Numbered from the stretch's first letter, positions 51,833 to 62,742 are shown. The stretch: 64,000 nt of DNA from Synechococcus lacustris (GCA_903943975.1 CAJAQB010000013.1:186001-250000); one strand, 5' to 3'. Made by a program: numbers and translations. Notes: generated by a model from the letters alone, not told the origin.

Positions 51833-54800
51833 ACGGCTGCCGGTCCGGGCCGTTCCAGGGTCCAGCTGCCCAGTTGCCAGGGTTTTGTTGGCGCGGGCCA
51901 CTGGCCGCGACGGGGGCTGAGGTTTTGGGCCTTGAGCAGCAGCTGGCCCGGTAACTCTGTTTTCTCCAGGGCCAGCAGCTGGAGGTGCGGGTCTGGCCAG
52001 GGCAACAGCTCCTGGCGGTCGCAGGGGCCTGGGGCCGCTGGCCGTTGCCAGAGCGGTTGACGAAAGGCGGCCGCCGCCGCCGGCACCAAGGCCTGGCACC
52101 AGCCCCCGGGGGCGGCCATCAGGCCCAGCCGCAGCCGTTGCAACCCCTGGTCGGCACCGGGATCCGGCCAGGTGGGCCCCCGCAGCAACGACACCCCCAG
52201 CCCCGAGGCGCTGCCATTCACCCCCTGGGGGCCATCGAGCAGCAGGGCGAGGCCGGCGGCGGCAGTGCCACCAGCCAGCCAGCTGAGGGCCGGGCACTCC
52301 CAGCGGCTCGCCTCCCGGGGGGTGCGGGGCTGGCTGGGCCGTTCCTGCACGCCGGCGGCACAATCGGCGGCCCAGAAACCGCCCGGTTGGGCGAGGGGCA
52401 CCTGGCAGCGCAACAGCTCATGGCACTGGCGCCACTGGGTCTGCAGCGTTAGTTCGAGGATTTCACTGGCGGCCTGTAGGGATATCACCAGGCTGATCGG
52501 GCTCTGGCCGCAAAGGCCTTGCCAACGCAAGCGCGTGCAGAGGGGCCCCTGCTCCAGCAGCTCTGGTCCCCGCGCCCATTGGAAGGGGAGGGGCTGCTCG
52601 GGGTAGTTGGCGGCCAGGTCCCAGGCATCCCAGAACTCGCCGCGGTCGCTAAAGCGGCCCCAACCGAGGGGCGCCGCCAGCAGCTCGGGGCCCCAACGGC
52701 CGTTTTGATTGCCCTGCAGTTGCTCCAGCCCCTGGGGCCCCAGCCAGGCCCGCAGCCGGCTGTTCTCGAGCAACAGCTGCCCTTGGCCTAAATCCGTAAG
52801 TTGTACGGGCTGTACAGGTTGCGCCAAGGCCGCTGGCGAGTTGTCACCGCCCGGCCCCGGCCCCGGCCCCTGCCCTGGCCCTGGTTCCTGCCCCAGCCGT
52901 TGCAGTTCCACGCCGCTGCCGATCGGCAGTTGCACCCACTGGCCGCCGCTGGGGCAGGGCTGCCAGGGCAGTGGCCCAAGCGGCCCTTGCCACTGATGTC
53001 CCGGCGCCGGCGCCGGCAGCCGCAGCACCCGCTCCCCCATGGCAGTGGCCGCCGGCGCCGGCAACAGTTGCCCCACCCACCAGTGGCGCGGACTGCCGTC
53101 GCCCCCCTTGGCCGGCCCTGGGGCGAGGGCGGCCAGGGCCCGGTCGCGCCGTTGGCGGCTGCGGCGCCGGGCGCTGCGCCAGCTGCTTTCCGCCTGCTCA
53201 AACACCTCCGGGATGGAGGTGCCCGGCAGGATGTCGTGGAACTGTTGAAACAGCAGACACCGCCACTCTTCTTCCCCAGCAGCAGCCTCGCCAGCCGCCC
53301 CTGGGGCCGCCCCTAGGGCTTCCGCCAGGTCGGCCTCGCGCAGCAGCCGTTCCAGGCTGCGGTTATGGCGTTTTTGATCGGGACGGCTGGTGGCACAGCC
53401 CCGGTGCAATTCCAGGTAGAGCTCATCGCGCCAGATCGGCAGTTGGGCCGCCAGCGGTTCGAGGCGCTCTAGAAATTCGCGCAGGCTGCCGAATTGGTGG
53501 CTGGGGCAGAGCGGTTGGCCGTTCCAGAGCTGCAGTTGCTCAAGCATTTCGCGGCTGGGGCCGCCGCCGTGGTCCCCCACCCCCGGCAGCCAGAGCCCCT
53601 CGCTTAGGCCGGTGGCCCCCTGCCATTGCTGCAGATGGCGGGCCATGGCGATCGGATCACCGTCGGTGCCGATCGGGGCGGTCATCAGGGCCAGCAGCTC
53701 CGCCCCCGAGGGGTGGCGCCAGCGGAACAGCCGGTGGGGGAAGGGGTTAGTGGCATTCCAAAACAGCTTGTGGGTGAGGAACCAGCGCACCCCGGTGGCG
53801 GCACAAACCGCCGGTAGGCCGCCACTGAAGCCAAAGCTGTCGGGCAGCCAGGCCAACTGGTGTTCCCATTCGGGAAAGCGGCTCCGGCTATAGGCCTGGC
53901 CCGCCTCGAACTGGCGCAGCAGCGAGGCAGTGCCCCCCAGGGTGCAGTCGCTTTCCACCCAGGGGCCATTCAGCGGTTCCCAGCGGCCGGCCTTGCTGGC
54001 GGCTTGGATCTGGGCAAACAGGGCGGGCCGGTGTTGCTCCAGCCAGTGGTAGAGCGCCGGGGTGGAGTGGCCAAAGCGCAGGGCCGGAGCTTCTGCCATC
54101 AGTTGCAGCACCGAGCGGAAGGTGCGTTCCGCCGCCTGCCAGGTGTCGGCCACCGGCCAGAGCCAGGCCAGATCGAGGTGGGCGTGGCTGATTAGTTGCA
54201 GATTGCCGGGGCTGGGCAGGGCGGCCAGGGCCTGGCGCAGGGCGGGCAGGGCGCCGGGGCCGGGGTCCGCCTGCAGGGCGGCGGCCATGGCAAGGGCGCT
54301 TGGTTCTGCAGCTTTGAGGGCCTGTTGCAGTTGGGGGAGCCGCTCCTGCAGCAGCCGCAGCTGGCCCAGTAGCAGCAGGCCGTCGGGGTCGCTGCGCTCG
54401 AGTGGTTCCCGTTCCAGCCGCGCCAGGGTGAGGCCGCCGTCGTCGTGCTTGGGGCTGCGCAGCCGCAGTTCCAGCGCCAGTGGGGCGCCCCCCCAGAAGC
54501 GCTCGGGCAGGGGCCAGCGGCAGGCGGCATCAAACAGGTCGCCCTGGTGCACCCGTTGGCCATCCACCCAGAGTTCCGCCGCCTCCGCCCACCAGCGCAG
54601 GGCGAGCCGCCCCCTGCCGCCGCGCCAGAGGGGCGGACAACGCAGGCTGTGGCTGAGCGTCAGCGTTTGGCCGCCCCGGGGCCAGATCACCAAGCCGCGG
54701 GCGGCCCAGTCGGGCCGATGGCGCTGGCCCCAGGGGTGATTGAGCGCCTGGCTGCCGTCTGCCCGTTGCCAAAGGGGCAGCAGATCGAGCTCCCGCAGCG

Positions 54801-54852
54801 GGGCAAACGTTTCAATCCACCCCTCAAGCCGCTGTTCCAGGGCCCCTTTCAT
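51820..54852 (-). CDS. GH38 alpha-mannosidase
   Basis: A protein of 1010 residues. The N-terminal 230 residues are a beta sandwich ([20 protein letters not shown]). The GH38 catalytic core has [14 protein letters not shown] (zinc His and Asp) and [10 protein letters not shown] (nucleophile Asp), plus [31 protein letters not shown] is also typical. The C-terminal half is beta-rich with a Gly/Pro repeat stretch near 52850-52890. Cytoplasmic alpha-mannosidases of this kind trim mannosyl compounds; the substrate here is unknown. No signal peptide is visible. The gene stands between psbN and psbI, which are neighbours in related genomes. Confidence 0.92.
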   Translation of the reverse strand: MKGALEQRLEGWIETFAPLRELDLLPLWQRADGSQALNHPWGQRHRPDWAARGLVIWPRGGQTLTLSHSLRCPPLWRGGRGRLALRWWAEAAELWVDGQRVHQGDLFDAACRWPLPERFWGGAPLALELRLRSPKHDDGGLTLARLEREPLERSDPDGLLLLGQLRLLQERLPQLQQALKAAEPSALAMAAALQADPGPGALPALRQALAALPSPGNLQLISHAHLDLAWLWPVADTWQAAERTFRSVLQLMAEAPALRFGHSTPALYHWLEQHRPALFAQIQAASKAGRWEPLNGPWVESDCTLGGTASLLRQFEAGQAYSRSRFPEWEHQLAWLPDSFGFSGGLPAVCAATGVRWFLTHKLFWNATNPFPHRLFRWRHPSGAELLALMTAPIGTDGDPIAMARHLQQWQGATGLSEGLWLPGVGDHGGGPSREMLEQLQLWNGQPLCPSHQFGSLREFLERLEPLAAQLPIWRDELYLELHRGCATSRPDQKRHNRSLERLLREADLAEALGAAPGAAGEAAAGEEEWRCLLFQQFHDILPGTSIPEVFEQAESSWRSARRRSRQRRDRALAALAPGPAKGGDGSPRHWWVGQLLPAPAATAMGERVLRLPAPAPGHQWQGPLGPLPWQPCPSGGQWVQLPIGSGVELQRLGQEPGPGQGPGPGPGGDNSPAALAQPVQPVQLTDLGQGQLLLENSRLRAWLGPQGLEQLQGNQNGRWGPELLAAPLGWGRFSDRGEFWDAWDLAANYPEQPLPFQWARGPELLEQGPLCTRLRWQGLCGQSPISLVISLQAASEILELTLQTQWRQCHELLRCQVPLAQPGGFWAADCAAGVQERPSQPRTPREASRWECPALSWLAGGTAAAGLALLLDGPQGVNGSASGLGVSLLRGPTWPDPGADQGLQRLRLGLMAAPGGWCQALVPAAAAAFRQPLWQRPAAPGPCDRQELLPWPDPHLQLLALEKTELPGQLLLKAQNLSPRRGQWPAPTKPWQLGSWTLERPGPAAVQSS

Positions 54853-54867
54853 CTTTTCCTGAGCACA

Positions 54868-54886
54868 TGGCCCATAGGATGGGCCA
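54868..54886. promoter_or_regulatory. Inverted repeat between the GH38 gene and psbI
   Basis: TGGCCCAT-AGG-ATGGGCCA, a perfect 8-bp inverted repeat with a 3-base centre, in the 80-bp gap between divergent starts. It could be an operator or a 5'-UTR hairpin. No protein can be named. Confidence 0.45.
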
Positions 54887-54932
54887 GCCGCTCCGGGTGC
54901 GGCACCCCTCCCCGTCCCCCTTCGGCTGGACC

Positions 54933-55052
54933 ATGCTCGCCCTCAAGATTTCCGTTTATTCGGTCGTTTTCTTTTTTATCGGCATCTTCGTCTTTGGTTT
55001 TCTGGCCAGTGACCCCAGCCGGACACCCAGCAGGAAGGACCTGGAAGAGTGA
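54933..55052 (+). CDS. psbI: Photosystem II reaction-centre protein I
   Basis: A protein of 39 residues: [20 protein letters not shown], then [20 protein letters not shown] single membrane helix followed by FGFL(S/A)SDP.R.P.RKDLE is the PsbI signature. PsbI sits beside D1 and CP43. It precedes the LptD-like gene by 49 bp on the same strand. Confidence 0.96.
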   Translation: MLALKISVYSVVFFFIGIFVFGFLASDPSRTPSRKDLEE

Positions 55053-55101
55053 TTTCGCCGGGACGGCGTGGCAGGATCGCCGCCCCTGAACCCTCCCAGG
55101 A

Positions 55102-58100
55102 TTGAGGACGCGCGTTCCCGCCCAAATCCTGGTTTGCATCGCTGCCGTGCTGTCCACAGCCGCAGTTGTTGTGCTGAAGCCAGCGGCTGTCCGGGCCCAG
55201 GAGAATTCGTCGGTTGCTGGCGAAGCTCTGCCCAACCAGCTGCCGGCCCCCAAGCCAGCCCCCCCAGCAGCACCTGCACCAACACCAGTACCAGCTCCTG
55301 CAGCGGCCGTTGAACTGCCGCCGCTGGAGCTCGAACTAGAAGCTGATCAGCAGGGTTACGACAACCAGCTGCAGCGCTTTGTGGCCACGGGCAACGTTCA
55401 GGTCAAGTTGGCGGGCGGGCGGCTCCAGGCCGATCGCTTTGAATACGACAGCCGCACCCGGGTGCTTTGGGCCCGGGGGGCCGTGCGTTTTCAACGGGGT
55501 AATCAATACATCCAGGCCAGCCTGCTGCGCTTCAACCTGCTGCAGGGGGAAGGGGAGCTGGAAGACGTGTATGGCGTGGTGGATTTGCTCACCAGCCAGC
55601 TCGATCTCGATCCCGATGGCCCGCTGCAGGGCAGCGCCGAGGGCGATGCGGCGGAAGCCAAGCAGCGCCAGGAGTTGCAGCTGCATCCCCCCAAGTCTGG
55701 GGTGCAGCTGCCGCCGGCCACGGTGGCACCCCTACCCGAAGCCGAGGCGCTCAGCTGTCCCCCCAACCTGCCGCCCCTGGAGAGCAGGCATCCCTACCCC
55801 TGGGCGGTGACCGGCTGGGCCGGTCAGATGACCGATGCCACCTTCGGGGAAACATTCCTGATCCGGGGCAGCCTGCGGCCGGAGGGGGTGTTTGGGCTGG
55901 GGGTCCAGCGCAAATTGCTGGATGTCGATCCCTTTGCCCTTGAGCTAGACGGCAACCTGCTGTTCCATAGCGCTGGGCGCAACAGCGACCTGCGCTACAC
56001 CGCTGGCGTGCCCGAAGACCAGGCGGCCAGCGCCGTGACCGAACCCCAGGCCTTCTGGGAAGCCACCTTTGGCCTGGGCCTGCGCTGGTGGATTCAGCCT
56101 TGGCTCAGCCTGGGGGTGATTGAGGGGGTGAGTCTTAATTCCAGCCTGAGTAATTACGAGAAGATTTCTTGGCTGAATTCCACCCAGTTCCTCAACTACC
56201 TGGCGGTGGAGTTGGGCCTGGAGGTGTCACCCCAATGGTCGGTGGTGGGCCGGATTCACCACCGTTCAGGCGCCTACGGCACCTATGCCGGGGTGTATGA
56301 GGGCAGTAACGGCTACCTGCTGGGGGCCCGCTATCGCTTTGGTAAAGCCAAGCCGGCAAAAGCCCAGGCGGAGGATCCACCGCCCCTGGGTTGCCCTGAT
56401 CCCGACCGGGCCCTGCGTAAGCCCCAGCGGCCGCTGGAGGAACAGCTGGAGGCGGTGGCCTTTGATGGTCCGGAGGCCCAGGCCCCTGATCCCAAGCCGC
56501 CAGCAAAACCAGCGCCAGCGCCTAATGGTGCTGGCAGCTCCCCCGCCCAGCGGCTTAAGGAGCGGCGGGCCGCCATCGCTGCCATAGACCAACGGGTGCG
56601 GGCGGTGCAGCCACGGCAGGGGCTCCTGGTGGATCGCCGTTTTGGCAGCAGTGATCTGGCCAGCCTTTCAAACACGGAAGCTCAATTTGGCCGCGCCACC
56701 CCGGCCCAGCTGCAGCAGTTGCAAACCACTAAGCGTCAGAAATTAATCAGTGGTTCGGTAACCCACTGGCGCTTCCAGGCTCCCCAGATGCAGCTCACCC
56801 CCGAGGGTTGGACTGCCCCCCGGGCCAGCTTCACCAATGACCCCTTCACCCCCGCCCAGGTGTGGGTGGATATGGACAGTGTGCGGTCCTGGCAGGAGGC
56901 CGATGGCACCACCGTGATTCAGTCGGGTCGTAATCGGCTCTTGTTGGAGAACAAGTTGCCGTTGCCGTTGCCTGCCACCCTGCGCATCAAACCCAAGCAG
57001 GAAAAGGAGGTGGAAAACCGTTGGGGCCTGCTGGTGGATAAGGAGGACCGCGATGGCTTCTACCTGCAATACCAGTTGCCTGATATTCGTTTGGGTTCAA
57101 AGGCGATCCTGTCGATTCGGCCCCAGTTCATGCTGGAGCGGGCCTTCAATGGCAATAACTCCAGTTATCCAGCCCCGGGGGCTTCTGCGGGGTCAGGGGA
57201 TGTAACCCAGAGCAACACCATTGGTGATTTGTTTGGGGTGGATGCCTATCTCAATGGTGCCCTCGGCCAGGGCATTTATACGGCCCGGGTGGATGTGTCG
57301 AGTTTTTCAGAGCAGCATCTTTCCAATGCCACCCGGGCTTCAGCGGAGGTTTTGCAGCCGGTGAAATTGCCGTTGATCGGTAGTTCCGTGGCGAGGTTGT
57401 TTGGCGCCTATCGCTATCGGATTTGGAATGGCTCCCTTGGGGAGCAGGATATTTACTCTGCCTACGGGGTTTCCCTGGAAAATCGCGGCAATCTGCCCCG
57501 CTTTGGTTCGCTTAATTCAAGTTATTTCTGGCGGGCGGGCGTTGGTAACTATCAGAGTAACGACTTTGTGACGGGTAACTCTCAAAGCAATAATTTTGCC
57601 GATCTCTGGCGAGCTAATGTTTACGGAACGATTAACTCTAGTTGGCCCCTTTGGATTGGTAAGCCGCTGCCGCTCACCTCGGAGGGCGCCTATCGCTATT
57701 CCCCCGTGCCGATTGTGCCGGGGCTCAGCCTTAGCATTGTGCCCTTCGTTAATCTTTCCGCCTATGGCGGAGGCAGTAGTCAAAATCTTGTGGGTATTTC
57801 AGGGGGTCCTGTGATCACCTTGGGCCATTTTAATCGCTCGGCCCTTGATTACACCAAGCTCTCTTTGTTTGGCAGTGTGGCGGCCAAGAGTGGTGATAGC
57901 CCCTTTGCCTTTGACCGCTATGTGGACACGGCCACCTTGGGTATAGGCCTCACCCAGCAACTAATCGGTCCCCTCGTATTAGATGGGGCAATTAGTTATA
58001 ATGTGGCCGGTAATTCCGGCTACTACGGAGATGTAACTAACTCATATTTTGAGCTGCGCTGGCAGCGCCGCGCCTATGAATTTGGGGCCTATTACAGCCC

Positions 58101-58212
58101 CTATACGGGCATCGGCGGCATTCGGATTCGCCTCAATGATTTTGGCTTCCGGGGCCCTGGGGTGCCCTTTGTGCCCTACGAGCCCTCCACTGGCGTGGTG
58201 CAGGGGCCTTAG
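55102..58212 (+). CDS. DUF3769 / LptD-like outer-membrane protein
   Basis: A protein of about 1036 residues. A signal peptide (LVCIAAVLSTAAVVVL) and a Pro/Ala-rich stretch precede an OstA/LptA-like periplasmic domain with LELEADQQGYDNQLQRFVAT and ARGAVRFQRGNQYIQASLLR. The C-terminal 700 residues are beta-rich and barrel-like, ending in strands such as YEFGAYYSPYTGIGGIRIRL. DUF3769 proteins are cyanobacterial LptD relatives likely acting in lipopolysaccharide or outer-membrane assembly. The start is TTG 55102, with CAGG just upstream; no ATG or GTG fits. It overlaps leuD by four bases. Confidence 0.82.
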   Translation: MRTRVPAQILVCIAAVLSTAAVVVLKPAAVRAQENSSVAGEALPNQLPAPKPAPPAAPAPTPVPAPAAAVELPPLELELEADQQGYDNQLQRFVATGNVQVKLAGGRLQADRFEYDSRTRVLWARGAVRFQRGNQYIQASLLRFNLLQGEGELEDVYGVVDLLTSQLDLDPDGPLQGSAEGDAAEAKQRQELQLHPPKSGVQLPPATVAPLPEAEALSCPPNLPPLESRHPYPWAVTGWAGQMTDATFGETFLIRGSLRPEGVFGLGVQRKLLDVDPFALELDGNLLFHSAGRNSDLRYTAGVPEDQAASAVTEPQAFWEATFGLGLRWWIQPWLSLGVIEGVSLNSSLSNYEKISWLNSTQFLNYLAVELGLEVSPQWSVVGRIHHRSGAYGTYAGVYEGSNGYLLGARYRFGKAKPAKAQAEDPPPLGCPDPDRALRKPQRPLEEQLEAVAFDGPEAQAPDPKPPAKPAPAPNGAGSSPAQRLKERRAAIAAIDQRVRAVQPRQGLLVDRRFGSSDLASLSNTEAQFGRATPAQLQQLQTTKRQKLISGSVTHWRFQAPQMQLTPEGWTAPRASFTNDPFTPAQVWVDMDSVRSWQEADGTTVIQSGRNRLLLENKLPLPLPATLRIKPKQEKEVENRWGLLVDKEDRDGFYLQYQLPDIRLGSKAILSIRPQFMLERAFNGNNSSYPAPGASAGSGDVTQSNTIGDLFGVDAYLNGALGQGIYTARVDVSSFSEQHLSNATRASAEVLQPVKLPLIGSSVARLFGAYRYRIWNGSLGEQDIYSAYGVSLENRGNLPRFGSLNSSYFWRAGVGNYQSNDFVTGNSQSNNFADLWRANVYGTINSSWPLWIGKPLPLTSEGAYRYSPVPIVPGLSLSIVPFVNLSAYGGGSSQNLVGISGGPVITLGHFNRSALDYTKLSLFGSVAAKSGDSPFAFDRYVDTATLGIGLTQQLIGPLVLDGAISYNVAGNSGYYGDVTNSYFELRWQRRAYEFGAYYSPYTGIGGIRIRLNDFGFRGPGVPFVPYEPSTGVVQGP

Positions 58213-58829
58213 CTGGCGGCGAAGCTGCCCAGGTAGGGCAGGCGGGCGGCGGTGGCTTCCAGGGCGCTGGCGTTGGCGATCAGTTGGGCGGTGCCATTCC
58301 ATTGGCCACTGAGCAGCATCTGGCGGGGGCCACTGCCCAGCTCCAAGGGCCAGCTCTGCTGGCCGTCGCTGAGGCTGGCGGCTGCCACATCCAGCTGGAA
58401 TTGCCGGCTGGGTTCGGCCGTGGCGGCCGCCTGAATCGCCAGCATCACGGAGTGCTCCGCCCCTAGGCAGGGGATCCCCAGGGCGAGGCAATTGCCAAAG
58501 AAGATCTCGGCGTAGCTTTCGGCCACGATTGCCCGGATCCCCCAGCGCATCAAGGCCTGGGGGGCGTGCTCGCGGCTGGAGCCACAACCAAAGTTGCGGT
58601 TTGCCAGCAATATCGAAGCGCCCTGGTGTTCGGGCCGATCGAAGGGATGGTCGCCCTTGAGTTCGCTGCGGTCATCGGCGAAGGCCTGGGCGCCGAGGCC
58701 GTCAAAGCTCACGCACTTGAGGAAGCGGGCCGGAATGATCCGATCGGTGTCGATGTCGTCACCCGGCAACACCACGGTGCTGCCGCTGACGCTGCTGATC
58801 GGACCCAGGGGGAAGGCAGTGTTTGTCAT
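58209..58829 (-). CDS. leuD: 3-Isopropylmalate dehydratase small subunit
   Basis: A protein of 206 residues. VVLPGDDIDTDRIIPARFLK and ANRNFGCGSSREHAPQAL are the LeuD signatures (swivel domain). With LeuC it isomerises 2- to 3-isopropylmalate in leucine synthesis. It follows leuC by three bases, so the two are an operon. The 3' end overlaps the convergent LptD-like gene. Confidence 0.97.
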   Translation of the reverse strand: MTNTAFPLGPISSVSGSTVVLPGDDIDTDRIIPARFLKCVSFDGLGAQAFADDRSELKGDHPFDRPEHQGASILLANRNFGCGSSREHAPQALMRWGIRAIVAESYAEIFFGNCLALGIPCLGAEHSVMLAIQAAATAEPSRQFQLDVAAASLSDGQQSWPLELGSGPRQMLLSGQWNGTAQLIANASALEATAARLPYLGSFAAS

Positions 58830-58832
58830 GGT

Positions 58833-60242
58833 TCAGGCGTTGAGGAGAGCGCGCACATCGGTGACCTTGCCGTTGATGGCCGCGGCGGCCACCATCGCTG
58901 GGCTCATCAGCAGGGTGCGGCCGCTGGCGGAACCCTGGCGGCCCTTGAAGTTGCGGTTGCTGGAACTGGCGCTGATCTGGCGGCCCTCAAGCCGGTCAGG
59001 GTTCATCGCTAAACACATCGAACAGCCGGGTTCCCGCCATTCAAAGCCCGCCTCCCGGAACAGCCCATCGAGGCCCTCGGCGATGGCGGCGGCGGCCACC
59101 TGCTCGGAGCCAGGCACCACAAAGGCCTTGATGCCAGGGGCCACCTGGCGGCCCTTGGCCACGGCGGCGGCCGCCTGCAGATCACTGAGGCGGCCGTTGG
59201 TGCAGCTGCCGATGAAGCACACGTCTACCGCCAGGCCAGCGATTGGTGTGCCGGGGGCCAGACCCATGTAGCGGTAGGCCTCCTCGGTGAGGGGGCGTTC
59301 GTTGGGCTCGGTTTCCCCCAGGCTGGGCACGTTTTCATCCACGCCGATCGCCTGGGCGGGGTTGATCCCCCAGGTGACCGTGGGGGCAATGCTGCTGGCG
59401 TCAAAACGCTCCTCGGCATCGAAAACGGCCTCCGGGCCGCTGGCGAGGCTGCTCCACCAGGCCACTGCCCGGGCCCAGGCCTCGCCGGCGGGGGCGTATT
59501 CACGACCCTTGAGGTAGGCAAAGGTGGTGGCGTCGGGGTTCACGTAGCCGCAGCGGGCGCCGCCCTCGATCGCCATGTTGCAGATGGTCATGCGCTCCTC
59601 CATCGAGAGCGCCTCGATCGCCGGGCCGGCGAATTCATAGGCGTAGCCCACACCGGCCTTTACGCCGAGCTGGCGGATCACATGCAGCACCAGGTCTTTG
59701 GCATAGACCCCCCGTTGCAGCGCCCCAGCCACCCAGATGCGCTTCACCTTGAGCTTGTTCATGGCCAGGCTCTGGCTGGCGAGCACGTCGCGCACCTGGC
59801 TGGTGCCAATGCCAAAGGCGATGGCGCCAAAGGCGCCGTGGGTGGAGGTGTGGGAGTCGCCGCAGGCAACGGTCATGCCCGGCTGGGTGAGGCCCAGCTC
59901 CGGGGCGATCACATGCACGATCCCCTGGCGGCCGCTGCCGAGGCCGTGCAGGGTGATGCCGTGCTCGCTGCAGTTGCGCTCGAGGGTGACGAGCATTTCC
60001 TCGGCCAGGGGATCGGCAAAGGGCCGGGCCTGGGAGCTGGTGGGCACGATGTGATCCACCGTTGCCACGGTGCGTTCCGGGTGGCGCACCCCCAGGCCCA
60101 GGTCGCGGATGCCGGTGAAGGCCTGGGGGCTGGTTACCTCATGGATCAGGTGCAGGCCGATAAACAGCTGGGTGGACCCACCGGGCAGCTCGGCGACCTG
60201 GTGCAGATCCCAGACCTTGTCGTAGAGAGTGCCGGAGCTCAA
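58833..60242 (-). CDS. leuC: 3-Isopropylmalate dehydratase large subunit
   Basis: A protein of 469 residues. The 4Fe-4S cysteines lie in [14 protein letters not shown] and [33 protein letters not shown] and [20 protein letters not shown] are further aconitase-family motifs. TTG 60242 starts [13 protein letters not shown], the normal N-terminus and length; an upstream ATG at 60302 would add 20 unusual residues. Confidence 0.96.
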   Translation of the reverse strand: MSSGTLYDKVWDLHQVAELPGGSTQLFIGLHLIHEVTSPQAFTGIRDLGLGVRHPERTVATVDHIVPTSSQARPFADPLAEEMLVTLERNCSEHGITLHGLGSGRQGIVHVIAPELGLTQPGMTVACGDSHTSTHGAFGAIAFGIGTSQVRDVLASQSLAMNKLKVKRIWVAGALQRGVYAKDLVLHVIRQLGVKAGVGYAYEFAGPAIEALSMEERMTICNMAIEGGARCGYVNPDATTFAYLKGREYAPAGEAWARAVAWWSSLASGPEAVFDAEERFDASSIAPTVTWGINPAQAIGVDENVPSLGETEPNERPLTEEAYRYMGLAPGTPIAGLAVDVCFIGSCTNGRLSDLQAAAAVAKGRQVAPGIKAFVVPGSEQVAAAAIAEGLDGLFREAGFEWREPGCSMCLAMNPDRLEGRQISASSSNRNFKGRQGSASGRTLLMSPAMVAAAAINGKVTDVRALLNA

Positions 60243-60460
60243 GGCGCTGCTGCCAATGGAATCAACAAGCCTAAAACCGGGCCTGCGCTGCCACTGCTGC
60301 ATGGCGCGTCCGCTTCCGGCCAGCGGCCCAGGGCCTGTCGTTTGGGCCTTCCCTGGAGGCGTTTAAGGAGCCGGCGCCTTGATCAGTTGTTGATATGAGA
60401 TCAGGTATAGAAATTAAAATTAGATAAGATGCAGAAATAGATCAGAAGCCAAAACAGCCG

Positions 60461-61576
60461 TTAGCCAATAATTGCCGAATAGGCAATTATTACTATATTA
60501 ACCACAGCGTAGCTGAACATATAGATTGGCAGACAGATTTTGCGGTCGATGCGCTTGGCAAGTTCTTCCTGCCCAGACTCGCAGCGAAGGTAGGACATGA
60601 CTGTTTGCAGGCTTGCCAGTAGGATATAGATAATTGATATAATGTGAATTAAATCCGTGAGGCTTACGTCTTCGGACATGCCGAGGACTGCATCGGCTTT
60701 TTGCATATTTACAATCGCGGCAAAAAGGCAGCCCACCAGTAGACCTGTGCGGCCACTGACAAGGGTTGCTTGGCTTGTATTGTAAATAAAGGAAATGCCA
60801 GCGATGATTACTGCTGCGTATACACCCACGCACAATTTTACAAAGGTGGTCACATGGGCCCGGCGCAATGTGATTGAAACTTTGATCCGACTGTAGGAAC
60901 CATTGGCGTTGTCTTTGTTGTCTGGCTTGCCAAAGTTGGTTGAATAACTATGGGGCAACTCTGAAAGCGTGAAGTCTCCTGCTATCCAGTCCCCATCATT
61001 GAGGCTGGGGCTGAAGCCAGAATGTGCATAGTCAGGTGTGATCACAAAGGCGTGGCTATCAGCCTTTAGGGCCTCAAACTCAAAGCTCACGATGTGGCGA
61101 TCAAAGGGGAAGTTTGTTGAAGACCAGTGGTGGAAAAAGGTGCCTTCTATAGTGCGTTCGGACCAGTATACTTCTGGGTTGTTTGTAAAATAGTCTGATT
61201 TGTTTATGACTTTCTGACTGTGGATCTCGCCCATGCGTATGCCGTTTGAGCTTAGAACTGTGAGATCGGTCAGTGGTGAATCTCTGTCCGATGGACAGAC
61301 GCTCCAAAGTCGGATTGAAGCATACAAACTGCGTTCAGCAAATTTGTAATCACGCATGTCTTGGATGTACACACCTACAATGCAGGTGGCGGGTTCATGA
61401 AGAAGCCGTTGGGGCAACTTGTTTGAGGCTGGCCGGTTTTCAGCCTGCACTGTCAGTGGTAACACGCACACCAGAAATGTGGTTGCCAGGGCAAGGGCGA
61501 GACTCAGCCAATGCCGTGGACGCAGTCGAGGCTCTAGCAATTGCAAGCGTCTAAATAAAATTGAAAACCCCATCAT
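60461..61576 (-). CDS. Pentameric ligand-gated ion channel-like (Cys-loop superfamily) membrane protein
   Basis: A protein of 371 residues. A leader helix (SLALALATTFLVCVLPLTV) is followed by a beta-rich domain (about 50-240). It includes CIVGVYIQDM, SIRLWSVCPSD and NFPFDRHIVSFEFEALK, like the beta1, the W-x-D strand and the loop-7 FPFD of bacterial channels such as GLIC. Four membrane helices follow (near LCVGVYAAVIIAGISFIY; TGLLVGCLFAAIVNMQK; IHIISIIYILLASLQTV; YAVVNIVIIAYSAIIG). The M1 helix lacks the usual Pro. It overlaps cheR in ATGA and is AT-richer than its surroundings. A signal or ion-sensing role in the chemosensory set is inference. Confidence 0.65.
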   Translation of the reverse strand: MMGFSILFRRLQLLEPRLRPRHWLSLALALATTFLVCVLPLTVQAENRPASNKLPQRLLHEPATCIVGVYIQDMRDYKFAERSLYASIRLWSVCPSDRDSPLTDLTVLSSNGIRMGEIHSQKVINKSDYFTNNPEVYWSERTIEGTFFHHWSSTNFPFDRHIVSFEFEALKADSHAFVITPDYAHSGFSPSLNDGDWIAGDFTLSELPHSYSTNFGKPDNKDNANGSYSRIKVSITLRRAHVTTFVKLCVGVYAAVIIAGISFIYNTSQATLVSGRTGLLVGCLFAAIVNMQKADAVLGMSEDVSLTDLIHIISIIYILLASLQTVMSYLRCESGQEELAKRIDRKICLPIYMFSYAVVNIVIIAYSAIIG

Positions 61577-62742
61577 TCCTTCAATCTGGCCAGGCGTTGC
61601 TCAAATCGCTGACTTTGCTCCAATTGCCCCAGCTGCCGTGTCAGTCGGATTAACTGGGTGAGAGCTTCCTTTGATCGAGGTTTGAGATAGAGGCATTTCT
61701 GTAGGGAACGCAGGGCTTCTTCCTTTTGGTTGCTGCTTTCCAGCAGTTGACTCATGCGCAGGTAGGTGTCATCGCAGTAGGGATTAACTTGGAGCCGCAG
61801 CAGGCATTGATTGAGTTCCTCAGCCTGGGAAATGGGAGGCAGGGGCAAGGGGTTAGCACTGGCCAAAGACCTTCGGCTGGGCTTTGGGGCGCGAGGGGTC
61901 TCGCTAGGGATCACAGGGGCTTGGGCTTGGGGCAGCGGTTGGCAACGCTCAAAGCCAAACACGAAGGGCTGTCGTATTGCTTTGAACAGGTGAGTGGGGA
62001 CCTTGGCCATCTCGGCAGAACCGACTATCAGTAGGCCCCCGGGCTTGAGCAGAGTGGCGATTGCTTCCAGTAAACGGCTTGCTGCATTGTCTTCTAGATA
62101 GATGAGTAGGTTTCGACAGAAGATCACTTCATAGCGATTGCCATTTTCCGCCAAGCATGTCATCAAGTTGGAGCGCTGAAAGCGTACGGTTTGGCGAATC
62201 TTTGGCTTTAGCACTAAGCCACTTGCCATGGCCATGAAGTTGCTTGAGCGCTCTAATTCCGTTACACCGCGAAAGGAATGCTTGGTGTAATTTGCCTCAC
62301 GTGCTTTCTTGATCGCATGCTTGCAGATATCAATTGCATCGATCTGAAAGGCTTCGCTGGGGAGGCCCATATCCAGCAATGTCATCGCCATGGAATAGGG
62401 CTCTTCGCCGCTGGAGCAAGGGGCACTCAAAAGTCTTAGGGGTTGATCCGGCGGCCCTGCCTCGATCAGTTTGCTGATGTGTTTTTTTAGTTGATAGAAG
62501 GGTTGGCGATCGCGGAAAAACCAGGTTTCAGGTACCACGATAAGTTCAACCAAGCAGTCCTGCTCCTGCTCGCTCTCTAGCAGATGAGCTAGGTATGCAT
62601 CTGCATTAACTAATCCTGTGGCCTTAAGGCGTCTAACTACAGCACGACGAATAGTATGCTCACCTATTATGGCCGCACTGATACCAGTGAAAGCCGAGAG
62701 CCAGTTGCCGATGGATGTTACGTCCATGGATATTACGTCCAT
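61573..62742 (-). CDS. cheR: CheR methyltransferase with C-terminal TPR region
   Basis: A protein of 389 residues. VPETWFFRDRQPF and LSAPCSSGEEPYSMAMTLL are the CheR signature and the S-adenosylmethionine loop. GVLKP-like GGLLIVGSAEM and FCRNLLIYLE follow. Residues about 305-385 form TPR-like helices (LRSLQKCLYLKPRSKEALTQL), as in WspC-type CheR proteins. It methylates glutamates of a chemoreceptor. The 5' end carries a 15-bp tandem repeat giving two possible start codons (62742 and 62727). It overlaps the channel-like gene in ATGA; cheW ends six bases upstream. Confidence 0.88.
   Translation of the reverse strand: MDVISMDVTSIGNWLSAFTGISAAIIGEHTIRRAVVRRLKATGLVNADAYLAHLLESEQEQDCLVELIVVPETWFFRDRQPFYQLKKHISKLIEAGPPDQPLRLLSAPCSSGEEPYSMAMTLLDMGLPSEAFQIDAIDICKHAIKKAREANYTKHSFRGVTELERSSNFMAMASGLVLKPKIRQTVRFQRSNLMTCLAENGNRYEVIFCRNLLIYLEDNAASRLLEAIATLLKPGGLLIVGSAEMAKVPTHLFKAIRQPFVFGFERCQPLPQAQAPVIPSETPRAPKPSRRSLASANPLPLPPISQAEELNQCLLRLQVNPYCDDTYLRMSQLLESSNQKEEALRSLQKCLYLKPRSKEALTQLIRLTRQLGQLEQSQRFEQRLARLKE

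Noticed and set aside
52971-53750. 259-codon plus-strand ORF inside the GH38 gene
   Set aside because: Arg/Gly/Ala-rich shadow; the GH38 frame has catalytic motifs throughout.
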